This document shows positions 48,101 to 62,200 of a stretch of 64,000 bases of DNA, piece after piece (the stretch's first letter is position 1; every line of letters begins with the position of its first letter). A program made the translations under genes and the position numbers. The notes under the pieces were generated by a model, which searched no databases, was not told where the DNA came from, and worked only from the letters and a program-made list of their open reading frames with translations. Where the stretch lies: positions 32,274,962-32,338,961 of the forward strand of contig CM037829.1 in the NCBI GenBank assembly GCA_021234535.1, given 5' to 3'. The DNA comes from Stichopus chloronotus (lineage: Eukaryota; Echinodermata; Holothuroidea; Aspidochirotida; Stichopodidae).

Positions 48101-51100
48101 TTTTTAAGATGATTTTGAACTAAAAGTAGGGTATAGAACATTCTTAAACGTGTAAACGATATTGGAGTGTTTCTGACATATCAATGCTGTTGATGACGTC
48201 ATCAATTACGTTTTACCCTTTTGTGGGTTCCTAATATTGATGGAATGGTTATATCTCTTTGTTAGCAATACAATTTCCAGTTTTGAAACAATTCGGGGAT
48301 TTGATCGATTTTGGCCTAATTGTGACATTTTGGTAAGACTATAGCCTTACAGTTTAATAAAAATAAGGAGAAATCGATGAATTTTTCGATTATTACCAAA
48401 GTCTCGAATATCGCTTAAATCAAGATTCTAAATCAATAGAAAATCATATAGAGCTCGAAATTGTAACTTTGATTAACAAGAAATACATTTTTAAAATCAT
48501 TGTTTGTGGATACGCTACAGTAGATGAGGGGGGCAGACGTAATGGAAGATATTGGCATCCTTATTCTATAAATGAACGTGTATATATTTTAAACCAACTC
48601 TGATTTTGTTTCAAAATAATTATTTTGCCATTTTTGTTGAAAACAGAATTCACCTCAAACGTTTCTTTTCTCTGAGATGTTTTTTAAGATGATTTTAAAC
48701 TAAAAGTAGGGTATAGGACATTCTTCAACGTGTAAACAAAATTGGAGTGTTTCTGATATATCAATGCTGTTGATAACGTCACCAATTACTTTTTACCCTT
48801 TTGTGGGTTCTTGATATTGATGGAATTATTATATCTCTTTGTTAGCAATACAATTTCCAGTTTTGAAACAATTCGGGGATTTGATCGATTTTGGCCTAAT
48901 TGTGACATTTTGGTAAGACTATAGCCTCACAGTTTAATCAAAATACGGAGAAATTGATGAATATTTCGATTATTACCAAATTCTCGAATATCGCTTAATT
49001 CAAGATTCTAAATCAATACGAAATCATGTAGAGTTCGAATTTGTAATTTTGGTTAACAAGAAATACATTTTCAAAATCATTGTTTCTGTATACGCTACAG
49101 TAGAGGAGGGGGGGGGGGAGACGTAATGGAAGATATTGGCATACTTATTCTATAAATGAACGTGTATATATTTTAAACCAACTCTGATTTCGTTTCAAAA
49201 TAATTATTTTGCCATTTTTGTTCAAAATAGACATCTTCTCAAACCTTTCTTTTCTCTAAGATAGTTTAAAGATTATTTGTAACTAAAAGTAGGGTATAGA
49301 ACATTCTTCAACGTGTAAACGATATTGGAGTGTTTCTGATATATCAATGCTGTTGATGACGTCATCAATTACTTTTTACCCTTTTGTCGGTTCTTCATAT
49401 TGATGGAATGGTTATATCTCTTTGTTAGCAATACAATTTCCAGTTTTGAAACAATTCGGGGATTTGATCGATTTTGGCCTAATTGTGACATTTTGGTAAG
49501 ACTATAGCCTTACAGTTTAATCAAAATACGGAGAAATTGATGGATTTTTCGATTATTACCAAAGTCTGGAATATCGCTTGAATCAAGACTCAAAATCAAT
49601 ATGAAATCATGTAGAGGTAAAAATTTATTCCGCTTTAACAAGAAATACACTTTTAAAATGATTGTTTCTGGATACTCCAAAGTAGAGGAGGAGGGGAGAC
49701 GTAATGGAAGATATTGGCATCCTTATTCTATAAATGAACGTGTATATACTTTAAACCAACTCTGATTTTGTTTCAAAATAATTCTTTTGCCATTTTTTTT
49801 GAAAATAAAAGTCTCCTCAAACGTTTCATTTCTCTGAGATGGTTTTTAAGATGATTTTTAACTAAAAGTAAGGTAGAGAACATTCTTCAACGTGTAAACG
49901 AAATTGGAGTGTTTCTGACATGTCAATGGTGTTGATGACGTCATCAATTACGTTTTACCCTTTTGTGGGTTCTTCATATTGATGGAATCGTTATGTCTCT
50001 TTGTTAGCAATACAATTTCCAGTATTGAAACAATTCGGGGATTTGATCGATTTTGGCCTAATTGTGACATTTTGGTAAGACTATAGCCTCACAGTTTAAT
50101 CAAAATACGGAGAAATTGATGAATATTTCGATTATTACCAAATTCTCGAATATCGCTTCAATCACGATTCTAAATCAATATGAAATCATGTAGAGTTCGA
50201 AATTGTAATTTTGGTTAACAAGAAATACATTTTTAAAATCATTGTTTCTGGATACGCTAAAGTAGAGGAGGAGGGCAGACGTAATATAAGATATTGGCAT
50301 CCTTATTCTATAAATGAACGTGTATATATTTTAAACCAACTCTGATTTCGTTTCAAAATAATTGTTTTGCCATTTTTTTTGAAAATAAAAGTCTCCTCAA
50401 ACGTTTCATTTCTCTGAGATGGTTTTTAAGATGATTTTTAACTAAAAGTAAGGTAGAGAACATTCTTCAACGTGTAAACGAAATTGGAGTGTTTCTGACA
50501 TGTCAATGGTGTTGATGACGTCATCAATTACGTTTTACCCTTTTGTGGGTTCTTCATATTGATGGAATCGTTATGTCTCTTTGTTAGCAATACAATTTCC
50601 AGTATTGAAACAATTCGGGGATTTGATCGATTTTGGCCTAATTGTGACATTTTGGTAAGACTATAGCCTCACAGTTTAATCAAAATACGGAGAAATTGAT
50701 GAATATTTCGATTATTACCAAATTCTCGAATATCGCTTCAATCACGATTATAAATCAATATGAAATCATGTAGAGTTCGAAATTGTAATTTTGGTTAACA
50801 AGAAATACATTTTTAAAATCATTGTTTCTGGATACGCTAAAGTAGAGGAGGAGGGCAGACGTAATGGAAGATATTGGCATCCTTATTCTATAAATGAACG
50901 TGTATATATTTTAAACCAACTCTGATTTCGTTTCAAAATAATTCTTTTGCCTTTTTTTTGAAAATAGAAGTCTCCTCAAACATTTCATTTCTCTGAGATG
51001 GTTTTTAAGATGATGTTTAACTAAAAGTAGGGTATAGAACATTCTTCAACGTGAAAACGATATTGGAGTGTTTCTGATATATCAATGCTGTTGATGACGT

Positions 51101-53260
51101 CATCAATTACTTTTTACCCTTTTCGGGGTTCTTGATATTGATGGAAGGGTTATATCTCTTTGTTAGCAATACAATTTCCAGTTTTGAAACAATTCGGGGA
51201 TTTGATCGATTTTGGCCTAATTGTGACATTTTGGTAAGACTATAGCCTTACAGTTTAATCAAAATACGGAGAAATTGATGAATTTTTCGATTATTACCAA
51301 AGTCTCGAATATCGCTTAAATCAAGATTCTAAATCAATATGAAATCATGTAGAGCTCGAAATTGTAATTTTGGTTAACAAGAAATACATTTTTAAAAACA
51401 TTGCTTGTGGATACGCTAAAGTACAGGAGTAGGGCAGACGTAATGGAAGATATTGGCATCCTTATTCTATAAATGAACGTGTATATATTTTAAACCAACT
51501 CTGATTTCCTTTCAAAATAATTATTTTGCCATTTTTGTTGAAAATAGAAGTCTCCTCAAACGTTTCTTTTCTCTGAGATGGTTTTTAAGATGATTTTGAA
51601 CTAAAAGTAGGGTATAGAACATTCTTAAACGTGTAAACGATATTGGAGTGTTTCTGATATATCAATGCTGTTGATGACGTCATCAATTACTTTTTACCCT
51701 TTTGTGGGTTCCTAATATTGATGGAATGGTTATATCTCTTTGTTAGCAATACAATTTCCAGTTTTGAAACAATTCGGGGATTTGATCGATTTTGGCCTAA
51801 TTGTGACATTTTGGTAAGACTATAGCCTTACAGTTTAATAAAAATAAGGAGAAATCGATGAATTTTTCGATTATTACCAAAGTCTCGAATATCGCTTAAA
51901 TCAAGATTCTAAATCAATATAAAATCATATAGAGCTCGAAATTGTAACTTTGATTAACAAGAAATACATTTTTAAAATCATTGTTTGTGGATACGCTACA
52001 GTAGATGAGGGGGGCAGACGTAATGGAAGATATTGGCATCCTTATTCTATAAATGAACGTGTATATATTTTAAACCAACTCTGATTTTGTTTCAAAATAA
52101 TTATTTTGCCATTTTTGTTGAAAACAGAATTCACCTCAAACGTTTCTTTTCTCTGAGATGTTTTTTAAGATGATTTTAAACTAAAAGTAGGGTATAGGAC
52201 ATTCTTCAACGTGTAAACAAAATTGGAGTGTTTCTGATATATCAATGCTGTTGATAACGTCACCAATTACTTTTTACCCTTTTGTGGGTTCTTGATATTG
52301 ATGGAATTATTATATCTCTTTGTTAGCAATACAATTTCCAGTTTTGAAACAATTCGGGGATTTGATCGATTTTGGCCTAATTGTGACATTTTGGTAAGAC
52401 TATAGCCTCACAGTTTAATCAAAATACGGAGAAATTGATGAATATTTCGATTATTACCAAATTCTCGAATATCGCTTAATTCAAGATTCTAAATCAATAC
52501 GAAATCATGTAGAGTTCGAATTTGTAATTTTGGTTAACAAGAAATACACTTTCAAAATCATTGTTTCTGTATACGCTACAGTAGAGGAGGGGGGGGGGGG
52601 GGCGACGTAATGGAAGATATTGGCATACTTATTCTATAAATGAACGTGTATATATTTTAAACCAACTCTGATTTCGTTTCAAAATAATTATTTTGCCATT
52701 TTTGTTCAAAATAGACATCTTCTCAAACCTTTCTTTTCTCTAAGATAGTTTAAAGATTATTTGTAACTAAAAGTAGGGTATAGAACATTCTTCAACGTGT
52801 AAACGATATTGGAGTGTTTCTGACATATCAATGCTGTTGATGACGTCATCCATAACTTTTTACCCTTTTGTCGGTTCCTAATATTGATGGAATGGTTATA
52901 TCTCTTTGTTAGCAATACAATTTCCAGTTTTGAAACAATTCGGGGATTTGATCGATTTTGGCCTAATTGTGACATTTTGGTAAGACTATAGCCTTACAGT
53001 TTAATCAAAATACGGAGAAATTGATGGATTTTTCGATTATTACCAAAGTCTGGAATATCGCTTGAATCAAGACTCAAAATCAACATGAAATCATGTAGAT
53101 GTAAAAATTTATTCCGCTTAACAAGAAATACACTTTTAAAATGATTGTTTCTGGATACTCCAAAGTAGAGGAGGAGGGGAGACGTAATGGAAGATATTGG
53201 CATCCTTATTCTATAAATGAACGTGTATATACTTTAAACCAACTCTGATTTCGTTTCAAA
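45130..53260 (+). repeat. 3,480-bp hexamer higher-order repeat, about 2.3 copies
   Basis: Units start near 45130, 48610 and 52090. Diagnostic variants recur every 3,480 bp: AACAGAATTCACCTC, GATAACGTCACC, the poly-G monomer (45628, 49108, 52589), TAATATAAGATATT (46801, 50281), TTTTCGGGGTTC and GTACAGGAGTAGGG. The first half of the unit also occurs at about 37590-39330, 13 monomers earlier. Confidence 0.8.
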
Positions 53261-56200
53261 ATAATTATTTTGCCATTTTTGTTCAAAATAGAAGTCTCCT
53301 CAAACGTTTCTTTTCTCTAAGATAGTTTAAAGATGATTTTTAACTAAAAGTAGGGTATAGAACATTCTTAAACGTGTAAACGATATTGGAGTGTTTCCGA
53401 TATATCAATGCTGTTGATGACGTCATCAATTACTTTTTACCCTTTTCTGGGTTCTTGATATTGACGGAATTGTTGTATCTCTTTGTTAGCAATACAATTT
53501 CCAGTTTTGAAACAATTCGGGGATTTGATCGATTTTGGCCTAATTGTGACATTTTGGTAAGACTATAGCCTTACAGTTTAATCAAAATATGGAGAAATTG
53601 ATGAATTTTTCGATTATTACCAAATTCTCGAATATCGCTTAAATCAAGATTCTTAATCAATACGAAATCATATAGAGCTCGAAATTGTAACTTTGATTAA
53701 CAAGAAATACATTTTTAAAATCATTGTTTGTGGATACGCTACAGTAGAGGAGGAGGGGAGACGTAATGGAAAATATTGGCATCCTTATTCTATAAATGAA
53801 CGTGTATATATTTTAAACCAACTCTGAATTCCTTTCAAAATAATTATTTTGGTATTATTGTGGAAAATAGAAGTCCCCTTCAACGTTTCTTTCCTTTGAG
53901 ATGATTTTTAAGATGATTTTGAACTAACAGTAGGGTATAGAATATTCTTTAAAGTGTAAATGATATGGGAGTGTTTCTGACATATCAATGCTGTTGATGA
54001 CGTCACCAATTACTTTTTACCCTTTGGTGGGTTCTTCATATTGATGGAAGAGTTATATCTCTTTGTTAGCAATACAATTTCCAGTTTTGAAACAATTCGG
54101 GGATTTGATCGATTTTGGCCTAATTGTGACATTTTGGTAAGACTATAGCCTTACAGTTTAATCAAAATACGGAGAAATTGAGGAATTTTTCGATTATTAC
54201 CAAAGTCTCGAATATCGCTTAAATCAAGATTCTAAATCAATATGAAATCATGTAGAGCTCGAAATGGTAATTTTGGTTAACAAGAAATACATTTTTAAAA
54301 TCATTGTTTGTGGATACGCTAAAGTAGAGGAGGAGGGCAGACGTAATGGAAGATATTGGCATCCTTATTCTATAAATGAAAGTGTATATATTTTCAACCA
54401 ACTCTGATTTCGTTTCAAAATAATTATTTTGCCAATTTTGTTCCGAATAGAAGTCTCCTCAAACGTTTCTTTTCTCTAAGATAGTTTAAAGATGATTTTT
54501 AACTAAAAGTAGGGTATAGAACATTCTTAAACGTGTAAACGATATTGGAGTGTTTCCGATATATCAATGCTGTTGATGACGTCATCCATTACTTTTTACC
54601 CTTTTGTGGATTCCCAATATTGATGGAATTGTTGTATCTCTTTGTTAGCAATACAATTTCCAGTTTTGAAACAATTCGGGGATTTGATCGATTTTGGCCT
54701 AATTGTGACATTTTGATAAGACTATAGCCTTACAGTTTAATAAAAATATGGAGAAATTGATGAATTTTTCGATTATTACCAAATTCTCGAATGTCGCTTA
54801 AATCAAGATTCTAAATCAATACGAAATCATGTAGAGCTCGAAATGGTAATTTTGGTTAACAAGAAATACATTTTTAAAATCATTGTTTGTGGATACGCTA
54901 CAGTAGAGGAGGAGGGGAGACGTAATGGAAAATATTGGCATCCTTATTCTATAAATGAACGTGTATATATTTTAAACCAACTCTGAATTCCTTTCAAAAT
55001 AATTATTTTGGTATTATTGTGGAAAATAGAAGTCCCCTTCAACGTTTCTTTCCTTTGAGATGATTTTTAAGATGATTTTGAACTAACAGTAGGGTATAGA
55101 ATATTCTTTAAAGTGTAAATGATATGGGAGTGTTTCTGACATATCAATGCTGTTGATGACGTCACCAATTACTTTTTACCCTTTGGTGGGTTCTTCATAT
55201 TGATGGAAGAGTTATATCTCTTTGTTAGCAATACAATTTCCAGTTTTGAAACAATTCGGGGATTTGATCGATTTTGGCCTAATTGTGACATTTTGGTAAG
55301 ACTATAGCCTTACAGTTTAATCAAAATACGGAGAAATTGAGGAATTTTTCGATTATTACCAAAGTCTCGAATATCGCTTAAATCAAGATTCTAAATCAAT
55401 ATGAAATCATGTAGAGCTCGAAATTGTAATTTTGGTTAACAAGAAGTACATTTTTAAAATCATTGTTTGTGGATACGCTAAAGTAGAGGAGGAGGGCAGA
55501 CATAATGGAAGATATTGGCATCCTTATTCTGTAAATGAAAGTGTATATATTTTCAACCAACTCTGATTTCGTTTCAAAATAATTATTTTGCCATTTTTGT
55601 TCAAAATAGACATCTTCTCAAACGTTTCTTTTCTCTAAGATAGTTTAAAGATTATTTGTAACTAAAAGTAGGGTATAGAACATTCTTCAACGTGTAAACG
55701 ATATTGGAGTGTTTCTGACATATCAATGCTGTTGATGACGTCATCCATTACTTTTCACCCTTTTGTCGGTTCCTAATATTGATGGAATGGTTATATCTCT
55801 TTGTTAGCAATACAATTTCCAGTTTTGAAACAATTTGGGGATTTTATCGATTTTGGCCTAATTGTGACATTTTGGTAAGACTATAGCCTTACAGTTTAAT
55901 CAAAATACGGAGAAATTGATGGATTTTTCGATTATTACCAAAGTCTGGAATATCGCTTGAATCAAGACTCAAAATCAATATGAAATCATGTAGAGGTAAA
56001 AATTTATTCCGCTTAACAAGAAATACACTTTTAAAATGATTGTTTCTGGATACTCCAAAGTAGAGGAGGAGGGGAGACGTAATGGAAGATATTGGCATCC
56101 TTATTCTATAAATGAACGTGTATATACTTTAAACCAACTCTGATTTCGTTTCAAAATAATTATTTTGCCATTTTTGTTCCGAATAGAAGTCTCCTCAAAC

Positions 56201-56280
56201 GTTTCTTTTCTCTAAGATAGTTTAAAGATGATTTTTAACTAAAAGTAGGGTATAGAACATTCTTAAACGTGTAAACGATA

Positions 56281-59200
56281 TTGGTGTGTTTCCGATATAT
56301 CAATGCTGTTGTTGACGTCATTAATTACGTTTTACCCTTTTGTGGGTTCTTCATATTGATGGAAGAGATATATCTCTTTGTTAGCAATACAATTTCCAGT
56401 TTTGAAACAATTCGGGGATTTGATCGATTTTGGCCTAATTGAGAAATTTTGGTAAGACTATAGCATTACAGTTTAATAAAACTACGGAGAAATTGATGAA
56501 TTTTTCGATTATTACCTAAGTCTGGAATATCGCTTAAATCAAGATTCTAAATCAATATGAAATCATGTAGAGTTCGAAATTGTAATTTTGGTTAACAAGA
56601 AATACATTTTTAAAATCATTGTTTGTGGATACGCTAAAGTAGAAGAGGAGGGCAGACGTAATGGAAAATATTGGCATCCTTATTCTATAAATGAACGTGT
56701 ATATATTTTAAACCAACTCTGATTTCGTTTCAAAGTAATTATTTTGGCATTGTTGTTGAAAACAGAAGTCTCCTCAAACGTTTCTTTTCACTGAGATGTT
56801 TTTTAAAATGATTTTTAACTAACAGTAGGGTATAGGACATTCTTTAACGTGTAAACGATATTGGAGTGTTTCCGATATACCAATGCTGTTGATGACGTCA
56901 TCAACTACTTTTTACCCTTTGGTGGGTTCTTCATATTGATGGAAGAGTTATATCTCTTTGTTAGCAACACAATTTCCAGTTTTGAAACAATTCGGGGATT
57001 TGATCGATTTTGGCCTAATTGTGACATTTTGGTAAGACTATAGCCTTACAGTTTAATCAAAATATGGAGAAATTGAGGAATTTTTCGATTATTACCAAAT
57101 TCTCGAATATCCCTTAAATCAAGATTCTAAATCAATACGAAATCATGGAGAGTTCGAATTTGTAATTTTGGTTAACAAGAAATACATTTTTAAAATCATT
57201 GTTTGTGGATACGCTACAGTAGAGGAGGGGGGGGGGGGGGAGACGTAATGGAAGATATTGGCATCCTTATACTATAAATGAACGTGTATATATTTTAAAC
57301 CATCTCTGATTTCGTTTCAAAATAATTATTTTGGCATTATTGTGGAAAATAGAAGTCTCCTCAAACGTTTCTTTCCTTTGAGATGATTTTTAACTAACGG
57401 TAGGGTATAGAACTTTCTTCAACGTGTAAATGATATTGGAGTGTTTCTGATATATCAATGCTGTTGATGACGTCATCAATTACTTTTTACCCTTTTGTGG
57501 GTTCTTCATATTGATGGAATGGTTATATCTCTTAGTTAGCAATACAATTTCCAGTTTTGAAACAATTCGGGGATTTGATCGATTTTGGCCTAATTGTGAC
57601 ATTTTGGTAAGACTATAGCCTTACAGTTTAATAAAAATATGGAGAAATTGATGAATTTTTCGATTATTATCAAATTCTCGAATGTCGCTTAAATCAAGAT
57701 TCTAAATCAATACGAAATCATATAGAGCTCGAAATTGTAACTTTGATTAACAAGAAATACATTTTTAAAATCATTGTTTGTGGATACGCTACAGTAGAGG
57801 AGGAGGGGAGACGTAATGGAAAATATTGGCATCCTTATTCTATAAATGAACGTGTATATATTTTAAACCAACTCTGAATTCCTTTCAAAATAATTATTTT
57901 GTCATTTTTGTTCAAAATAGAAATCTCCTCAAACGTTTCTTTTCTGTAAGATAGTTTAAAGATTATTTGTAACTAAAAGTAGGGTATAGAACATTCTTCA
58001 ACGTGTAAACGATATTGGCGTTTTTCTGACATATCAATGCTGTTGATGACGTCATCAATTACGTTTTACCCTTATGTCGGTTCCTAATATTTATGGAATG
58101 GTTATATCTCTTTGTTAGCAATACAATTTCCAGTTTTGAAACAATTTGGGGATTTGATCGATTTTGGCCTAATTGTGACATTTTGGTAAGACTATAGCTT
58201 TACAGTTTAATCAAAATACGGAGAAATTGAGGAATTTTTCGATTATTACCAAAGTCTCGAATATCGCTTAAATCAAGATTCTAAATCAATACGAAATCAT
58301 GTAGAGATCGAATTTGTAATTTTGGTTAACTAGAAATACATTTTTAAAATCATTGTTTGTGGATACGCTAAAGTAGAGGAGGAGGGCAGACGTAATGGAA
58401 GATATTGGCATCCTTATTCTATAAATGAACGTGTATATATTTTCAACCAACTCTGATTTCGTTTCAAAATAATTCTTTTGCCATTTTTGTTGAAAATAGG
58501 AGTCTCCTCAAACGTTTCTTTTCTCTGAGATGGTTTTTAAGATGATTTTTAACTAAAAGTAGGGTATAGAACATTCTTCAACGTGTAAACGATATTGGAG
58601 TGTTTCTGATATATCAATGCTGTTGATGACGTCATCAATTACTTTTTACCCTTTCCTGGGTTCTTGATATTGATGGAAGGGTTATATCTCTTTGTTAGCA
58701 ATACAATTTCCAGTTTTGAAACAATTCGGGGATTTGATCGATTTTGGCCTAATTGTGACATTTTGGTAAGGCTATAGCCTGACAGTTTAATCAAAATACG
58801 GAGAAATTGATGGATTTTTCGATTATTACCAAAGTCTGGAATATCGCTTGAATCAAGACTCAAAATCAATATGAAATCATGTGGAGCTAAAATTTTATTT
58901 CGCTTAACAAGAAATACACTTTTAAAATGAATGTTTCTGGATACTCCAAAGTAGAGGAGGAGGGGAGACGTAATGGAAGATATTGGCATCCTTATTCTAT
59001 AAATGAACGTGTATATATTTTAAACCAACTCTGATTTCGTTTCAAAATAATTATTTTGTCATTTTTGTTCAAAATAGAAATCTCCTCAAACGTTTCTTTT
59101 CTCTAAGATAGTTTAAAGATTATTTGTAACTAAAAGTAGGGTATAGAACATTCTTCAACATGTAAACGATATTGGAGTGTTTCTGACATATCAATGCTGT

Positions 59201-62200
59201 TGATGACGTCATCCATTACTTTTTACCCTTTTGTCGGTTCCTAATATTTATGGAATGGTTATATCTCTTTGTTAGCAATACAATTTCCAGTTTTGAAACA
59301 ATTTGGGGATTTGATCGAATTTGGCCTAATTGTGACATTTTCGTAAGACTATAGTCTTACAGTTTAATAAAAATACGGAGAAATTGATGAATATTTCGAT
59401 TATTACCAAATTCTCGAATATCGCTTAAATCAAGATTCTAAAACAGTACGAAATCATGTAGAGCTCGAATTTGTAATTTTGGTTGACAAGAAATACATTT
59501 TTAAAATCATTGTTTGTGTATACGCTACAGTAGAGGAGGTGGGGGGGGGGGAGACGTAATGGAAGATATTGGCATCCTTATTCTATAAATGAACGTGTAT
59601 ATCTTTTGAACTAACTCTGATTTCGTTTCAAAATAATTATTTTGGCATTGTTGTTGAAAACAGAAGTCTCCTCAAACGTTTCTTTTCACGGAGATGTTTT
59701 TTTAAAATGATTTTTAACTAACAGTAGGGTATAGGAAATTCTTCAACGTGTAAACGATATTGGTGTGTTTCCGATATATCAATGCTGTTGTTGACGTCAT
59801 TAATTACGTTTTACCCTTTTGTGGGTTCTTCATATTGATGGAAGAGATATATCTCTTTGTTAGCAATACAATTTCCAGTTTTGAAACAATTCGGGGATTT
59901 GATCGATTTTGGCCTAATTGAGAAATTTTGGTAAGACTATAGCATTACAGTTTAATAAAACTACGGAGAAATTGATGAATTTTTCGATTATTACCTAAGT
60001 CTGGAATATCGCTTAAATCAAGATTCTAAATCAATATGAAATCATGTAGAGTTCGAAATTGTAATTTTGGTTAACAAGAAATACATTTTTAAAATCATTG
60101 TTTGTGGATACGCTAAAGTAGAAGAGGAGGGCAGACGTAATGGAAAATATTGGCATCCTTATTCTATAAATGAACGTGTATATATTTTAAACCAACTCTG
60201 ATTTCGTTTCAAAGTAATTATTTTGGCATTGTTGTTGAAAACAGAAGTCTCCTCAAACGTTTCTTTTCACTGAGATGTTTTTTAAAATGATTTTTAACTA
60301 ACAGTAGGGTATAGGACATTCTTTAACGTGTAAACGATATTGGAGTGTTTCCGATATACCAATGCTGTTGATGACGTCATCAACTACTTTTTACCCTTTG
60401 GTGGGTTCTTCATATTGATGGAAGAGTTATATCTCTTTGTTAGCAACACAATTTCCAGTTTTGAAACAATTCGGGGATTTGATCGATTTTGGCCTAATTG
60501 TGACATTTTGGTAAGACTATAGCCTTACAGTTTAATCAAAATATGGAGAAATTGAGGAATTTTTCGATTATTACCAAATTCTCGAATATCCCTTAAATCA
60601 AGATTCTAAATCAATACGAAATCATGGAGAGTTCGAATTTGTAATTTTGGTTAACAAGAAATACATTTTTAAAATCATTGTTTGTGGATACGCTACAGTA
60701 GAGGAGGGGGGGGGGGGGGAGACGTAATGGAAGATATTGGCATCCTTATACTATAAATGAACGTGTATATATTTTAAACCATCTCTGATTTCGTTTCAAA
60801 ATAATTATTTTGGCATTATTGTGGAAAATAGAAGTCTCCTCAAACGTTTCTTTCCTTTGAGATGATTTTTAACTAACGGTAGGGTATAGAACTTTCTTCA
60901 ACGTGTAAATGATATTGGAGTGTTTCTGATATATCAATGCTGTTGATGACGTCATCAATTACTTTTTACCCTTTTGTGGGTTCTTCATATTGATGGAATG
61001 GTTATATCTCTTTGTTAGCAATACAATTTCCAGTTTTGAAACAATTCGGGGATTTGATCGATTTTGGCCTAATTGTGACATTTTGGTAAGACTATAGCCT
61101 TACAGTTTAATAAAAATATGGAGAAATTGATGAATTTTTCGATTATTATCAAATTCTCGAATGTCGCTTAAATCAAGATTCTAAATCAATACGAAATCAT
61201 ATAGAGCTCGAAATTGTAACTTTGATTAACAAGAAATACATTTTTAAAATCATTGTTTGTGGATACGCTACAGTAGAGGAGGAGGGGAGACGTAATGGAA
61301 AATATTGGCATCCTTATTCTATAAATGAACGTGTATATATTTTAAACCAACTCTGAATTCCTTTCAAAATAATTATTTTGTCATTTTTGTTCAAAATAGA
61401 AATCTCCTCAAACGTTTCTTTTCTGTAAGATAGTTTAAAGATTATTTGTAACTAAAAGTAGGGTATAGAACATTCTTCAACGTGTAAACGATATTGGCGT
61501 TTTTCTGACATATCAATGCTGTTGATGACGTCATCAATTACGTTTTACCCTTATGTCGGTTCCTAATATTTATGGAATGGTTATATCTCTTTGTTAGCAA
61601 TACAATTTCCAGTTTTGAAACAATTTGGGGATTTGATCGATTTTGGCCTAATTGTGACATTTTGGTAAGACTATAGCTTTACAGTTTAATCAAAATACGG
61701 AGAAATTGAGGAATTTTTCGATTATTACCAAAGTCTCGAATATCGCTTAAATCAAGATTCTAAATCAATACGAAATCATGTAGAGATCGAATTTGTAATT
61801 TTGGTTAACTAGAAATACATTTTTAAAATCATTGTTTGTGGATACGCTAAAGTAGAGGAGGAGGGCAGACGTAATGGAAGATATTGGCATCCTTATTCTA
61901 TAAATGAAAGTGTATATATTTTCAACCAACTCTGATTTCGTTTCAAAATAATTCTTTTGCCATTTTTGTTGAAAATAGGAGTCTCCTCAAACGTTTCTTT
62001 TCTCTGAGATGGTTTTTAAGATGATTTTTAACTAAAAGTAGGGTATAGAACATTCTTCAACGTGTAAACGATATTGGAGTGTTTCTGATATATCAATGCT
62101 GTTGATGACGTCATCAATTACTTTTTACCCTTTCCTGGGTTCTTGATATTGATGGAAGGGTTATATCTCTTTGTTAGCAATACAATTTCCAGTTTTGAAA

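Noticed and set aside
32513..60522. A recurring 60-codon frame repeated in many satellite monomers, and a 116-codon minus-strand frame at 58639-58989 and 62118-62468
   Set aside because: They recur only because the satellite recurs. The 60-codon frame starts with TTG, not ATG, other monomers break the frames, and no domain is recognisable.
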